A stretch of 64,000 nt of DNA from Chitinophagaceae bacterium 26-R-25 (GTDB lineage Bacteria > Bacteroidota > Bacteroidia > Chitinophagales > Chitinophagaceae), in NCBI GenBank assembly GCA_029906195.1, contig JARWSJ010000002.1:744001-808000 (forward strand), in the 5' to 3' direction. The position numbers and the translations under genes are program-made. The notes under the pieces are model-generated. The model was given only the letters and a program-made list of their open reading frames with translations, was not told where the DNA came from and made no database searches. This document shows, in pieces, positions 44,859 through 53,518 of the stretch; the first letter of the stretch is position 1, and each line of letters opens with the position of its first letter.

Positions 44859-46319
44859 TTAATTTAAGATTTGAAAAAGTTCGTTCATACTTTGTTTGAG
44901 TTTATCCGATTGGCTATTCCATGTTGAAAGTGCCTCATCTAAGGAAAGTTGCCCCCCACTTGAATCAACATTACTGATGTATTGTGCGATGTTCAAACTT
45001 CCCTTATTTCCTAATATCTCATTTACAGTTACCACTTTTGCAAAACCATCAACATCTTTAAACTCTCGATAAGTTTTGTAGATTTTATCAATGTGTTTTT
45101 GTTCAAGGTAGGCAATGTTCTTTTCTTGTTTTACTTCTTTGAGTGCATTGATGATTAATACTTTTCCTTTTCTATCTTTTGATTTATTGGTTTTCGTAAT
45201 CAACAAACACGCTTCCATTGGTGAGTTGTAAAAGAGGTTGGGGCCTAAACCAATCACACATTCCACTAAATCTTCTTCAATCATTTTTTTTCTCATCGCC
45301 GCTTCAGAATCACGGAACAACACCCCATGCGGCCAAAGTGAGATAGAGCGTCCATTCTTATTATTCAAACTCTTTTGTATATGTTGCTGAAATGCATAGT
45401 CAGCGCAGCCTTGTGGTGGTACCCCCCAGATGTTTCGTCCGTAGGGATCGTTGGTAAACGCTTTTTGGTCCCAGGCTTTAATGGAGTAAGGCGGGTTAGC
45501 CAATATCACATTAAACTTTTTGAGTTCATCATTTTCCAAAAAAGCGGGGTTGGCTAAGGTGTCTCCTCGTACAATGCTAAACTCCTCAATGCCGTGCATA
45601 AACATGTTCATGCGGGCAATGGCCGAGGTAAGGAGGTTAATTTCCTGTCCGTATAATTTTAGCGTGCGATATTCCATGCCTTCATCCTTTAAATGCAAAG
45701 CGCAATTCAGCAACAAACCACCCGACCCGCATGTGGGGTCATACACACTTTCTCCTGGTTGCGGGTTCATAATCATGGTCATGAGTTTTACCACCGTACG
45801 GTTGGTATAAAACTCGGCTGCGGTATGTCCACTATCGTCTGCAAATTTCTTAATCAGGTATTCGTAAGCATTACCCAGTTTATCATCTGCTACATTACTC
45901 AAACTCAATTTGTGTTGCGAGTAATGCTCAACGAGGTTGGTCAGTGTTTCATCACTCAAGCGGTTTTTATTGGTCCAGGAGGCATCACCAAAAATACCAT
46001 AAAGCGTATCGGGATTGGCTTTTTCAATGGTACGCATCGCTTCCTGCAATGCCACACCTATATTTACAGTAGTCTCCCTTACGTCATTCCAATGTGCACC
46101 TTCGGGCACCTGAAAATGGTGATGCTCAGCAAAAGCAGCATATTCCATATCGCCATCGCTCTCGGCCATGGCCTTTTCAAATTCTTCATCATAAACATCG
46201 CAAATGCGTTTGAAGAACAGTAGTGGAAAGATGTACTGCTTGTAATCTCCTGCGTCTATTGTTCCACGCAAAGCAGTAGCGGCACCCCAAAGGTATTTTT
46301 CGAGTTGTTGTTGGGTCAT
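44859..46319 (-). CDS. hsdM: Type I methyltransferase subunit HsdM, copy 2
   Basis: A 486-aa N6-adenine methyltransferase. HsdM N-terminal helical domain (FPLLFFKRICDVYDE), then AdoMet motif DPTCGSGG (194-201), target-adenine motif NPPY (275-278), and a late SLWPHGVLFRDSEAAMR. Both catalytic motifs are intact. Its start overlaps the stop of the other HsdM gene by four bases. The two HsdM proteins share an overall layout but differ at many positions, so they are not a recent tandem duplication. Which of the two pairs with HsdS, or both, cannot be told. Confidence 0.92.
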   Translation of the reverse strand: MTQQQLEKYLWGAATALRGTIDAGDYKQYIFPLLFFKRICDVYDEEFEKAMAESDGDMEYAAFAEHHHFQVPEGAHWNDVRETTVNIGVALQEAMRTIEKANPDTLYGIFGDASWTNKNRLSDETLTNLVEHYSQHKLSLSNVADDKLGNAYEYLIKKFADDSGHTAAEFYTNRTVVKLMTMIMNPQPGESVYDPTCGSGGLLLNCALHLKDEGMEYRTLKLYGQEINLLTSAIARMNMFMHGIEEFSIVRGDTLANPAFLENDELKKFNVILANPPYSIKAWDQKAFTNDPYGRNIWGVPPQGCADYAFQQHIQKSLNNKNGRSISLWPHGVLFRDSEAAMRKKMIEEDLVECVIGLGPNLFYNSPMEACLLITKTNKSKDRKGKVLIINALKEVKQEKNIAYLEQKHIDKIYKTYREFKDVDGFAKVVTVNEILGNKGSLNIAQYISNVDSSGGQLSLDEALSTWNSQSDKLKQSMNELFQILN

Positions 46320-47800
46320 GAGATAAATTCCTTCAAAATATTTTTAAACTTCTCCTCTGCTTTTAGGCTTTCATTCCATGCAGTTTTCAAATCAGCTAGT
46401 GCTTCTTCTGCCGATGGCAAATTGTCTTCGATTACCTTCTCTACGTACAATGGAATGTTCAGGTTATAATCATTCTCTTTTAAATCTTCTTGATAAGCTA
46501 CCTTGACATAATTCTCGACATCTTTAAAATCCTGATACCAGTTGAAAATCTGTTGAACATGCTCTTTTTCCAGGAAATTTTGCGCTCTGCCTACTCGCAC
46601 CTGTTCAGAGGCATCTATAAAAAGCACTTTTCCTTTTTTAGCTTCTTCCTTGTTTTGTTTGAATACCATAACACAGGCAGCTAATGGCGTTCCGTAGAAG
46701 AGATTGGGCCCAAGGCCAATTACGGCTTCCAACATATCCTGTTTTAACAAGGCTTCGCGAATAGTACCTTCAGCACTTTTTCTAAATAAAGCGCCGTGCG
46801 GTAAAACTACCGTCATGCGTCCAGTACTGTTCATCGATTTAATCATGTGCTGCACCCAAGCCATGTCACCATTGCTTTTGGGAGGAACGCCAGCTATGTT
46901 TCTGCCAAAAGGGTCGTTTGACCAATTTTCTGCACCCCAGTCCTCCAATGAAAAAGGTGGATTAGCAATGACACAGTCAAACGTTTTTAATCCATCTGCT
47001 TCAAAGAAAGCTGGATTGCGCAACGTGTCGCCGCGGTGGATCTGAAAATCTTCAATGCCGTGCAAGAACATATTCATACGTGCGATAGAACTAGACGTTA
47101 AGTTTTTTTCCTGTCCATATAATTTCAATGTTCTGTAATCTTCGTAATTGTGCTTTAAATGATCCACACACTCCAACAGCATACCTCCTGTACCACAAGC
47201 GGGATCGTAAATCGTTTCCCCTTCATGTGGATCCAGAATCAGTCCTAATAGGTGAACAACTGAACGAGGTGTATAGAATTCACCGGCTTTCTTATTTGTT
47301 AGGTCTGCAAAGTGTTTGATGAGGTATTCGTAAGAATTGCCAAGCAGATCTGAATCCACATTACTATTGCACAAGTCGTATTGGGAAAAATGCTCGATTA
47401 AATCAATAAGCAATCGATCAGAAAGCTTGTTTTTGTTACTCCATTGAGCGTCACCAAAAATCTCATACAAGAATTCTTGGTTAGCTTGTTCGATTCCCCG
47501 AAGGGCTTTCTCAATAGCTAGACCTACGTTGGTAGTAGTTTCTCTTACTTCTTTCCAATGACATCCTTCGGGGATTACAAAACGATGGAACTCTGGTAAA
47601 TTAGCGTATTCTTTGTCTCCGCCAGATTCGTTCAATGCTTCACGGTATTCTTCATCGTATACATCCGATATTCTCTTGAAGAAAAGAAGAGGGAAGATAT
47701 ATACCTTAAAATCTGAGGCATCAACAGGACCTTTTAAGATCCAGGCTGCCTTGGAAAGGTATTGCTCAAGTTGAGAAAGGGTTATTTTATTTTTTGTCAT
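46316..47800 (-). CDS. hsdM: Type I methyltransferase subunit HsdM, copy 1
   Basis: A 494-aa protein when started at the ATG at 47800 (MTKNKITL); an earlier in-frame start would add 20 less typical residues. It has an HsdM N-domain (FPLLFFKRISDVYDE), AdoMet motif DPACGTGG (199-206), target motif NPPF (280-283), and VVLPHGALFRKSAEG. All motifs are intact. It heads an operon hsdM-hsdM-hsdS-hsdR packed with 4-nt overlap, 1-nt and 2-nt gaps. Two full HsdM genes with a single HsdS and HsdR is an uncommon arrangement. Confidence 0.9.
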   Translation of the reverse strand: MTKNKITLSQLEQYLSKAAWILKGPVDASDFKVYIFPLLFFKRISDVYDEEYREALNESGGDKEYANLPEFHRFVIPEGCHWKEVRETTTNVGLAIEKALRGIEQANQEFLYEIFGDAQWSNKNKLSDRLLIDLIEHFSQYDLCNSNVDSDLLGNSYEYLIKHFADLTNKKAGEFYTPRSVVHLLGLILDPHEGETIYDPACGTGGMLLECVDHLKHNYEDYRTLKLYGQEKNLTSSSIARMNMFLHGIEDFQIHRGDTLRNPAFFEADGLKTFDCVIANPPFSLEDWGAENWSNDPFGRNIAGVPPKSNGDMAWVQHMIKSMNSTGRMTVVLPHGALFRKSAEGTIREALLKQDMLEAVIGLGPNLFYGTPLAACVMVFKQNKEEAKKGKVLFIDASEQVRVGRAQNFLEKEHVQQIFNWYQDFKDVENYVKVAYQEDLKENDYNLNIPLYVEKVIEDNLPSAEEALADLKTAWNESLKAEEKFKNILKEFIS

Positions 47801-47992
47801 TGCTTTTTTGTTGGCCTTACTAGCTCCCTTTAATCGACTTTGATCAAATGGTGGGTCCAAAATTACAATTACACTTCAAATAGTAAGATATGAAATGATA
47901 GTTATTCTGAGAAGATATGGATAGTTTATATTCAATGCTTTCAATATTAGGAATAGATTCCAATATTGATTATTTTTCCTTTATTGTACTGA

Positions 47993-48877
47993 CTAAGTTA
48001 GTTCTTCTTTTGTCAGTTTTTTGTAACTGCAAGGTTCCTCATTACTACCATTAATTGAAACTGTTCCAAAAAGATATCTGAAATCAGGAGATGCTTCAAG
48101 TTTTTCCAAATAAATTTCGTTAGCTGTACCCTTACTAAAAATAATTATCCTTTGCTCTTTTGCAATCCATCCAAAGGTAATGAGTGTACGTTCTCTTATT
48201 TCTGGATCCACGGTAGTTGGAGTTATCGTTTTGTCTGTGATGTTTAAATAACCTGATAATTGTTGTGTCTTGACGGTAACCTTATATTCCCATTTCCCTT
48301 GAATGTTGCTAAGGTTGCTATAATAATTTATGTCCGAAAGTTGTTTATCCAATGTATCTTTTGTAAACGTTAGTTCTCTGTTAATGGATTTTAATGAGTT
48401 TACTTCTTCTTGTAGCGCAGTTATGTTAGTATTTATACCATCAAGTTTTTCTAAATATTTTTCTTGTTCGGATCGCAATAGTATCGACAGTTCAGTTTCC
48501 TTTTCTTTATATTGTCTTTTTATGTCATATAGGATATGCATTTGAACCGTGTTTTCGCTAGTCATTTTAATTGTAATGTCTTCTTTGTTTTTGTTTACAA
48601 GAAGTTGATAAAAATGAATTAGGTTTTTAATCCAAGGATAACAAAAAACATAAAGACATGATGTAAAAAGTGGCAACAATATGAAGTAAAATGGAGAATA
48701 AACTTTTGTAATGAGATCAATTGGGGATTTATAATAGTCAGCACTTAACTCTTGATTTTTATAAAAAAATAGACCAATTGGGACTTTCCAATTTATAACA
48801 AGCCAGGAAATAATAAAAGAAGAAATAAGAGGTGATGTAAGCCGGTCTTTTATGTCTTTAAAAAATTCTTTAAACAT
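47993..48877 (-). CDS. Membrane protein with two TM helices and coiled coil
   Basis: A 294-aa protein. Two TM segments lie at about 18-38 (LISSFIISWLVINW) and 63-85, with SPLISSF near the N terminus. A coiled coil spans about 115-190 (heptads of K/E/L), and a beta-rich C-terminal domain (about 195-290) contains WEYKVTVKTQQLSGYLN. I have no family name. It lies between the type I operon and the RES gene on the same strand, 57 nt from the latter, so it is a defence-cargo candidate. It could sense a stimulus or anchor a complex at the membrane. Confidence 0.68.
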   Translation of the reverse strand: MFKEFFKDIKDRLTSPLISSFIISWLVINWKVPIGLFFYKNQELSADYYKSPIDLITKVYSPFYFILLPLFTSCLYVFCYPWIKNLIHFYQLLVNKNKEDITIKMTSENTVQMHILYDIKRQYKEKETELSILLRSEQEKYLEKLDGINTNITALQEEVNSLKSINRELTFTKDTLDKQLSDINYYSNLSNIQGKWEYKVTVKTQQLSGYLNITDKTITPTTVDPEIRERTLITFGWIAKEQRIIIFSKGTANEIYLEKLEASPDFRYLFGTVSINGSNEEPCSYKKLTKEELT

Positions 48878-48934
48878 TCTAATTGGGGTTAAAATTGCAA
48901 TTTAAGAAGAATTGTTCTATCCAATAATACCGGT

Positions 48935-49945
48935 TCATACATCAATATCTAAAAGGTCAGAGGTGAATTTTTCTTCTTCCTGTTTGTTTAGAAATATTTC
49001 AATGGTCGGCTTTCCAACAGCTGTAATTTTTACTTGATCCGGGTAAAATAGCACCAAATCAAAATTGTATTCATCTTTAGTTGAGTTATACTTTATTCCT
49101 TTATAACCAGCCTGCTTAGCACAATCCATTAAGTATCTCGTTAAAAAATAGTCCGGCTTCCAGTTTTCCTTATTCCTATCATTTCTTCCAATTGTATTAT
49201 ATACTTTCAAAGACAGCAGTAAAGTTGAAGTTGAAGGGGTAAGCTTGCTCCAATCAAATGAAAGGTCAAGAATATCATTCACTGTTTTTGATATTTCAAA
49301 TTTCTGTGTCCACACCAACACTGCATGTTCATCACTGATTACTTCCTTTATTGAAGTAGCTTTATCATTTGCCAGATATAAATGACTTTGTCCCGCATGA
49401 TTAAATCTGCCTTCTGAAGGTTTACCAACAGGAGGATTATACATTTTACCACTGCTCAACACTTCTGAACTTTCCACCTTCCTTGCTCTATAAAACTCTC
49501 CTTGAATTATTGTGAATGGTAGCTTTCTTTGATTAATTTCTTTGTGAATTCTTTTCGCTAATTTATTTTGATATGCTAATAAGGGATATTGTTCCAGTAG
49601 ATTCTCAAGTTCTATAACCTCATCACCGTACAGGCCATAGACTTCTTCCATGTGAGCATCAACCTGCTTCTCAAACCTGGTCTTTACACCGACTTCGAAC
49701 CCTAAATCGAAATCTGCATGTCCACAATAAGGACAATGTAAATGTCTTGCAATTTTTTGTTTGTCTTTCTCAGGGACATTACAGTCGTCCATCAAATCAT
49801 TTAATTCAATCTGATCACCATAAATCCAAATAACTTCTCCTTCATCATATGGCTGGCAATACGAACAGTATTCAATTTTTGATTGAACTTTTTTTCTTAA
49901 TCGTTCTTCTTTCCCTGTTAGCTCGGGTAAATCAAATTCGTTCAT
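48935..49945 (-). CDS. RES-domain protein with N-terminal zinc ribbon
   Basis: A 336-aa protein started at the ATG at 49945. Two cysteine pairs (CSYC near 27-30 and CPYCGH near 70-75) form a probable zinc ribbon. The RES domain follows at about 165-320: FYRARK with its Arg, GRFNHAGQSHLYLAND, and IKEVISDEHAVL with the Glu. RES domains in toxin systems are NAD-cleaving. No Xre-type antitoxin gene is next to it; the 2TM coiled-coil gene is downstream and a 50-aa frame upstream. It could be a stand-alone effector. Confidence 0.8.
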   Translation of the reverse strand: MNEFDLPELTGKEERLRKKVQSKIEYCSYCQPYDEGEVIWIYGDQIELNDLMDDCNVPEKDKQKIARHLHCPYCGHADFDLGFEVGVKTRFEKQVDAHMEEVYGLYGDEVIELENLLEQYPLLAYQNKLAKRIHKEINQRKLPFTIIQGEFYRARKVESSEVLSSGKMYNPPVGKPSEGRFNHAGQSHLYLANDKATSIKEVISDEHAVLVWTQKFEISKTVNDILDLSFDWSKLTPSTSTLLLSLKVYNTIGRNDRNKENWKPDYFLTRYLMDCAKQAGYKGIKYNSTKDEYNFDLVLFYPDQVKITAVGKPTIEIFLNKQEEEKFTSDLLDIDV

Positions 49946-50067
49946 ATTTGTATACTTGATAATTTCTTTTATCATTCCATCGGTTTCCTGCTCCAGTTTT
50001 AAAATATAGTTTCTTATTTCTTCTAAACTGGTTAGTGGTATTTATTGATGAAAATATTCGGTGAAAT

Positions 50068-50220
50068 TTATTTCTTAACCCCCTTTGGATTCGCCATGGT
50101 TTTTTCATGCATCAGGTCGGTGTAGCAATACTTCTCTTCCAAAATAAGCGTTAATATCAGCGTTTCCCAGGCTTTGGGTTCTAGCCTTAGTTGTTCAAAA
50201 CTTACCTTCCAATTTTTCAT
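50068..50220 (-). CDS. Short gene overlapping the AbiEi end, possible partner
   Basis: A 50-codon frame with an ATG at 50220 overlapping the last 26 bases of the AbiEi-type gene, reading MKNWKVSFEQLRLEPKAW and later YTDLMHEKTMANPKG before a stop. No family recognised. It lies where an AbiEii nucleotidyltransferase toxin would be expected, but it has none of that family's motifs. The overlapping start suggests it is translated. Confidence 0.45.
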   Translation of the reverse strand: MKNWKVSFEQLRLEPKAWETLILTLILEEKYCYTDLMHEKTMANPKGVKK

Positions 50221-51190
50221 CCCATATTTTTTTAGCTGTTTCAATGCATCTAGGTTCTCCCGTTAACATTAAGTCTACATAAATAAGTAGAGGTGGTACT
50301 GTTGCATTTCCTAGTTTATCATTCCAGAATTTTTGATAGACTTCGATGTTGCCCTTCGCGTCTGGTAGCATTTTGTATTGCATCATTAACTCAGCTCTTT
50401 TTTCTATTGTGAACAACGTGAATTTGCCTGGCTGCAAATAGTTGGTTAGTAGATCTGCTCCAGGCTCTCCACCCCACCAGGTTCTATCCGGTCTTAGTTC
50501 GACCTTTTTCCAATTAGGAAAATTCTTTTCATTTATGAAACGAAAATTGCCAATATGCAAGTTCGGCTTTAACTTTTGTTCATAGCCAATTATCCATTTA
50601 TCAAGTAAATCCTTTTTTTTATCGAGTAGATAATTTTGCTTATCTCGCGGGATTATGTACCCTTGTTCCTTAAGGTCGGTTATTATGATGTTTATATTTC
50701 CAAATCCCACACCGGTATTAGCCGCCATTTCTCTATATGTCTGGTTGACCAGCTTTTCATTTATAAGAAAATGAAATATTAAACGAAGACCGGTTTTTGT
50801 GAATGCTCTGCCTGTCTTTACTTTTTCAGTATTTTTTGTGACCTGACCTTCTATCAACATAAAAAGCCCTTTGTCTTTTATGAAGAGATTGCCATTGGTT
50901 TCTAAATAATTTATTTCCTGCTCTTTTAATACTTGTTTAATTTTCGGAAATATGGTTTCAGCTACTATCAACAGATTTGGCTGTTGTTTTTTCAATGCTT
51001 CAATCTCTGGTAATTGATGACCTCTAATTTCCTTTTTTGCTTCAATGAACGCGTTGTACTTTCTATTCTCGTGTGTGAAGTGAATTAAAGCATCTAGACC
51101 GTTATCTTGATTTTCTTCAAGGTAGGCTTTGATGCCCGTCAATGCTTCTAATCTTTCTAAGGCGTTATTAATAAGAAGTTCTTCCTGCAT
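50195..51190 (-). CDS. AbiEi-family antitoxin (type IV TA)
   Basis: A 331-aa protein. The N-terminal 100 residues have a PDDEXK-like look (NGLDALIHF, AFIEAKKEIRG), the middle is a winged-helix (YREMAANTGVGFGNINIIITDLKEQGYI), and the C-terminal half contains PDRTWWGGEPGADLLTNYLQPG, a hallmark of AbiEi antitoxins. AbiEi represses its promoter and blocks the AbiEii toxin. No AbiEii is adjacent. A cluster of GTTTAC half-sites sits immediately upstream. It may therefore be an orphan or pair with a toxin elsewhere. Confidence 0.85.
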   Translation of the reverse strand: MQEELLINNALERLEALTGIKAYLEENQDNGLDALIHFTHENRKYNAFIEAKKEIRGHQLPEIEALKKQQPNLLIVAETIFPKIKQVLKEQEINYLETNGNLFIKDKGLFMLIEGQVTKNTEKVKTGRAFTKTGLRLIFHFLINEKLVNQTYREMAANTGVGFGNINIIITDLKEQGYIIPRDKQNYLLDKKKDLLDKWIIGYEQKLKPNLHIGNFRFINEKNFPNWKKVELRPDRTWWGGEPGADLLTNYLQPGKFTLFTIEKRAELMMQYKMLPDAKGNIEVYQKFWNDKLGNATVPPLLIYVDLMLTGEPRCIETAKKIWDEKLEGKF

Positions 51191-51220
51191 GTTTATAAAA
51201 TCGTTCCTGTTTTGTGAAAC

Positions 51221-51308
51221 GTAAACGCTTGTGATTTATAAACAAAAATATGTTATTGTTTACAAAATGTCAATGTTTACGTTACGTAAACATTTAGAAA
51301 ATGTAAAC
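51221..51308. promoter_or_regulatory. Array of GTTTAC/GTAAAC half-sites upstream of AbiEi
   Basis: Five half-sites lie at 51221-51226, 51258-51263, 51275-51280, 51286-51291 and 51303-51308. The third and fourth form a 21-nt palindrome (51273-51293; arms ATGTTTACGT and ACGTAAACAT, one base apart). The position fits autoregulation by the AbiEi winged helix; it lies between the start of that gene (51190) and the integrase end (51362). Confidence 0.72.
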
Positions 51309-51361
51309 AAGACGAGTTGATTAGAAAATACAAACAATAGATAATCAATTGGTTGTATTAT

Positions 51362-52585
51362 TTACTTGTCGTATTTCTCAAACAAATGCGCCATGTCGTT
51401 CCCAATCTTATGATCAAGAATTTTCGCATAAATCTGGGTTGTCTTTAAATCCTTATGCCCAAGCATTTTTGAAACTGTCTCAATAGGCACACCATTGCTA
51501 AGTGTGACGGTAGTTGCGAATGTATGACGCGCAATATGAAACGTGAGCGTTTTCTTAATGCCGCACGCATCCGCAATTTCCTTGAGATAATTATTCATTT
51601 TTTGATTGCTAAAAGTTGGCAGCGCAGCATCCTTTTTTATGCACTCGTTATTATAGGCATACTTTTCAAGAATGTTTTTTGCAACTGGTAGAATCGGAAT
51701 TCTTGTCGCCGTATTTGTTTTATGTCTATTGCTCATGATCCAAAGCTTGCCATCATTTCCCATCACAATAGATGACCGTTTTAGTTTTTTGACGTCTATA
51801 TAAGCGAGCCCAGTAAAGCAACAGAAAACAAAAATGTCTTTCACCAGCTGCAAACGCGGAATTGAAAAATCAAGTTGAATTATAGCATTGAGCTCCTTTT
51901 CAGTTAGTGGTACACGTTGCACTTCCATTTTTCGCATCGAAAAACCAAAGAAAGGGTCTTGCTTTAGCCAGCCGTATTTAATACAGCGGTTAATGATCTT
52001 TCTAAAGTTGCTAATATATTTTATGGTGGTATTATGATCGCAATTGCGAACAGCTTTGAACCAATGCTCAAAATCACAAACCATTTGATAGTCTAGCTTG
52101 ATTATGTCTAGATCCTCTTTTTGATACTTATATTCCAGGAAAGCCTGTGTATGACGTAAGGTCGTTTCATATCGAATAAATGTAGCTTTTGAATACTGTT
52201 TTCCGATAAGTTCAAGCACTTGCTTATTGTGATCTTTGAAGACTTGGATAAGCATATGTTTATTCTTATCAACATCGATGCCTAACAATTTTTGTTTGAT
52301 GAGCTCTGCCGTAATTTCTTCATCCCGATCAATCAGTAGTTTTTTGATCCTGTAAACTTTTTGTTCAAACGTGTCGAGATAACTATTGATCTCTTTTGCC
52401 GCTTCAGTTTTTCCCTCCATTCTGCCTGCCTGGACATTCCATTTTTCTAGCAAGCATTTTCTTTTTGTGCTCAGTTCACAGAACTTGCCATCCACTGTAA
52501 TCTTTACATAAATAAGGCGTTCTTTTCCGGGATTCTGCCGGTTGTCTTTTCGTAGAAAGAAAAGCAATCCAAAACTCATTTCCAT
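51362..52585 (-). CDS. int: Site-specific tyrosine recombinase (island integrase)
   Basis: A 407-aa integrase of the Bacteroidota type with an SAM-like core-binding domain and a C-terminal catalytic domain. The active site shows HIARHTFAT (H350, R353), GHKDLKTTQIYAK (H377 and nucleophile Y386). The position of the usual first Arg reads FTGLAYIDV, an Ala at about residue 261, a replacement also seen in IntDOT-like enzymes. It lies 257 nt from the tmRNA 3' end, and the 19-bp direct repeats and tmRNA-end copies are its likely sites. Confidence 0.92.
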   Translation of the reverse strand: MEMSFGLLFFLRKDNRQNPGKERLIYVKITVDGKFCELSTKRKCLLEKWNVQAGRMEGKTEAAKEINSYLDTFEQKVYRIKKLLIDRDEEITAELIKQKLLGIDVDKNKHMLIQVFKDHNKQVLELIGKQYSKATFIRYETTLRHTQAFLEYKYQKEDLDIIKLDYQMVCDFEHWFKAVRNCDHNTTIKYISNFRKIINRCIKYGWLKQDPFFGFSMRKMEVQRVPLTEKELNAIIQLDFSIPRLQLVKDIFVFCCFTGLAYIDVKKLKRSSIVMGNDGKLWIMSNRHKTNTATRIPILPVAKNILEKYAYNNECIKKDAALPTFSNQKMNNYLKEIADACGIKKTLTFHIARHTFATTVTLSNGVPIETVSKMLGHKDLKTTQIYAKILDHKIGNDMAHLFEKYDK

Positions 52586-52708
52586 AACAACAATTTTGTG
52601 TTTAAAATTAGCTTTAATGCATAATGATTATTATACATGCGTTCTTATAAGTTGTTAAAAACAAGTGAGTTGTGGAAGTTTCATTGAACTACGGTAAAGA
52701 AAAGTAAC

Positions 52709-52727
52709 AGTTCAATGAATGACTCAA
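52709..52727. repeat. 19-bp direct repeat inside right end of island (copy 2)
   Basis: Identical to 20211-20229 in the same direction. It lies 115 nt from the tmRNA end, between the integrase and the boundary. A likely arm-type binding site of the integrase. Confidence 0.75.
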
Positions 52728-52774
52728 TGAAGTTTTCTATTAAGAGCAGTAAAACTGGAACAAGCTAAAAATAG

Positions 52775-52806
52775 AAAACCCATAAGATCAATGACTTATG
52801 GGTTTT
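52775..52806 (-). terminator. Terminator just downstream of ssrA
   Basis: A 12-bp perfect stem (AAAACCCATAAG at 52775-52786, complement 52795-52806) with an 8-nt loop. On the minus strand it follows the tmRNA end by 36 nt and is followed by a T-rich run. Because it lies on the island side of the boundary, the island brings this terminator to the tmRNA gene. Confidence 0.8.
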
Positions 52807-52841
52807 ACAATACTTTGATTTATCTGATTTAACGCTAAAAA

Positions 52842-53214
52842 GTGGAGCTGAGGGGAGTCGAACCCCTGTCCAAACATATTCTCCAAAAGCTTTCTACATG
52901 CTTATTTCTTTATTATTTGTCGGCGGCGTACAGGAAAAGAACCAACCAATACACTACTTAGCTGAATGGTCTTAAGTTGTAGTCACAGCCTTCTACAACA
53001 GCATTCTGTGTTTGTTTTTAAGTCGGCGGCGGCGCATGGTAACAGAACAACCTGCGCGGCGGCCCTAATGACTATCTAATCACTGATTAGGCAGCCATGG
53101 CATACTGAGTATTGCCATTTGAATTTTGTGCATTCCAGATTAAAGTGCAGATTACACAACGCACTGCATGCTTACACTCTCAAAGATCTACGCTGTCAAA
53201 ACCAATACAGCCCC
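52842..53214 (-). ncRNA. ssrA: tmRNA
   Basis: On the minus strand the transcript begins GGGGCTGTATTGGTTTTGAC at 53214 and ends GGGGTTCGACTCCCCTCAGC... near 52842, where the T-arm and the acceptor strand AGCTCC can pair with the 5' GGGGCT. The internal tag frame (stop TAA at 53087-53089) reads AQNSNGNTQYAMAA, with the YAMAA ending typical of Bacteroidota. The resume codon is probably GCA at about 53131-53129. Length is about 373 nt, normal for a tmRNA. The gene rescues stalled ribosomes; its 3' end is the integration target of the island. Confidence 0.95.
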
Positions 53215-53276
53215 GGGAAAAATGTACGCGGGTTTACCTTGCGGACACTTTTCGCGAACAGCAAATTTACGCAAAT

Positions 53277-53494
53277 AATTAAGAATTAGGAATTAAGAAT
53301 TAAGAATTAGGGTGCGGCAGTCTATTTGATTTTTGGCTGCATGCTGTGGCGGGGCTTCGAGGGGCTCCGCCTTACACCCCGTTCGTGCCGTCAGGCTGGG
53401 CTTGCTGAAGCCTTCTGGCAGTATAACGCAAACGGCCGTTCATCACGAAAGTGGAATTCAAACAATTCTAAATTCCTAATTTTTATTCCTAATT
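53277..53494. repeat. Inverted repeat of AATTAAG/CCTAATT units around a GC-rich insert
   Basis: The left arm (53277-53312) is a tandem of AATTAAG/AATTAGG units, five in a row. The right arm (about 53464-53494) is made of CTAAATT/CCTAATT units, the complementary form. Between them is a GC-rich segment of about 150 nt (GGGGCTTCGAGGGGCTCCG) with no gene. It lies between tmRNA and the MutS-like gene. Confidence 0.65.
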
Positions 53495-53518
53495 GAATAA
53501 AACGCCTAGTTTCACTTT

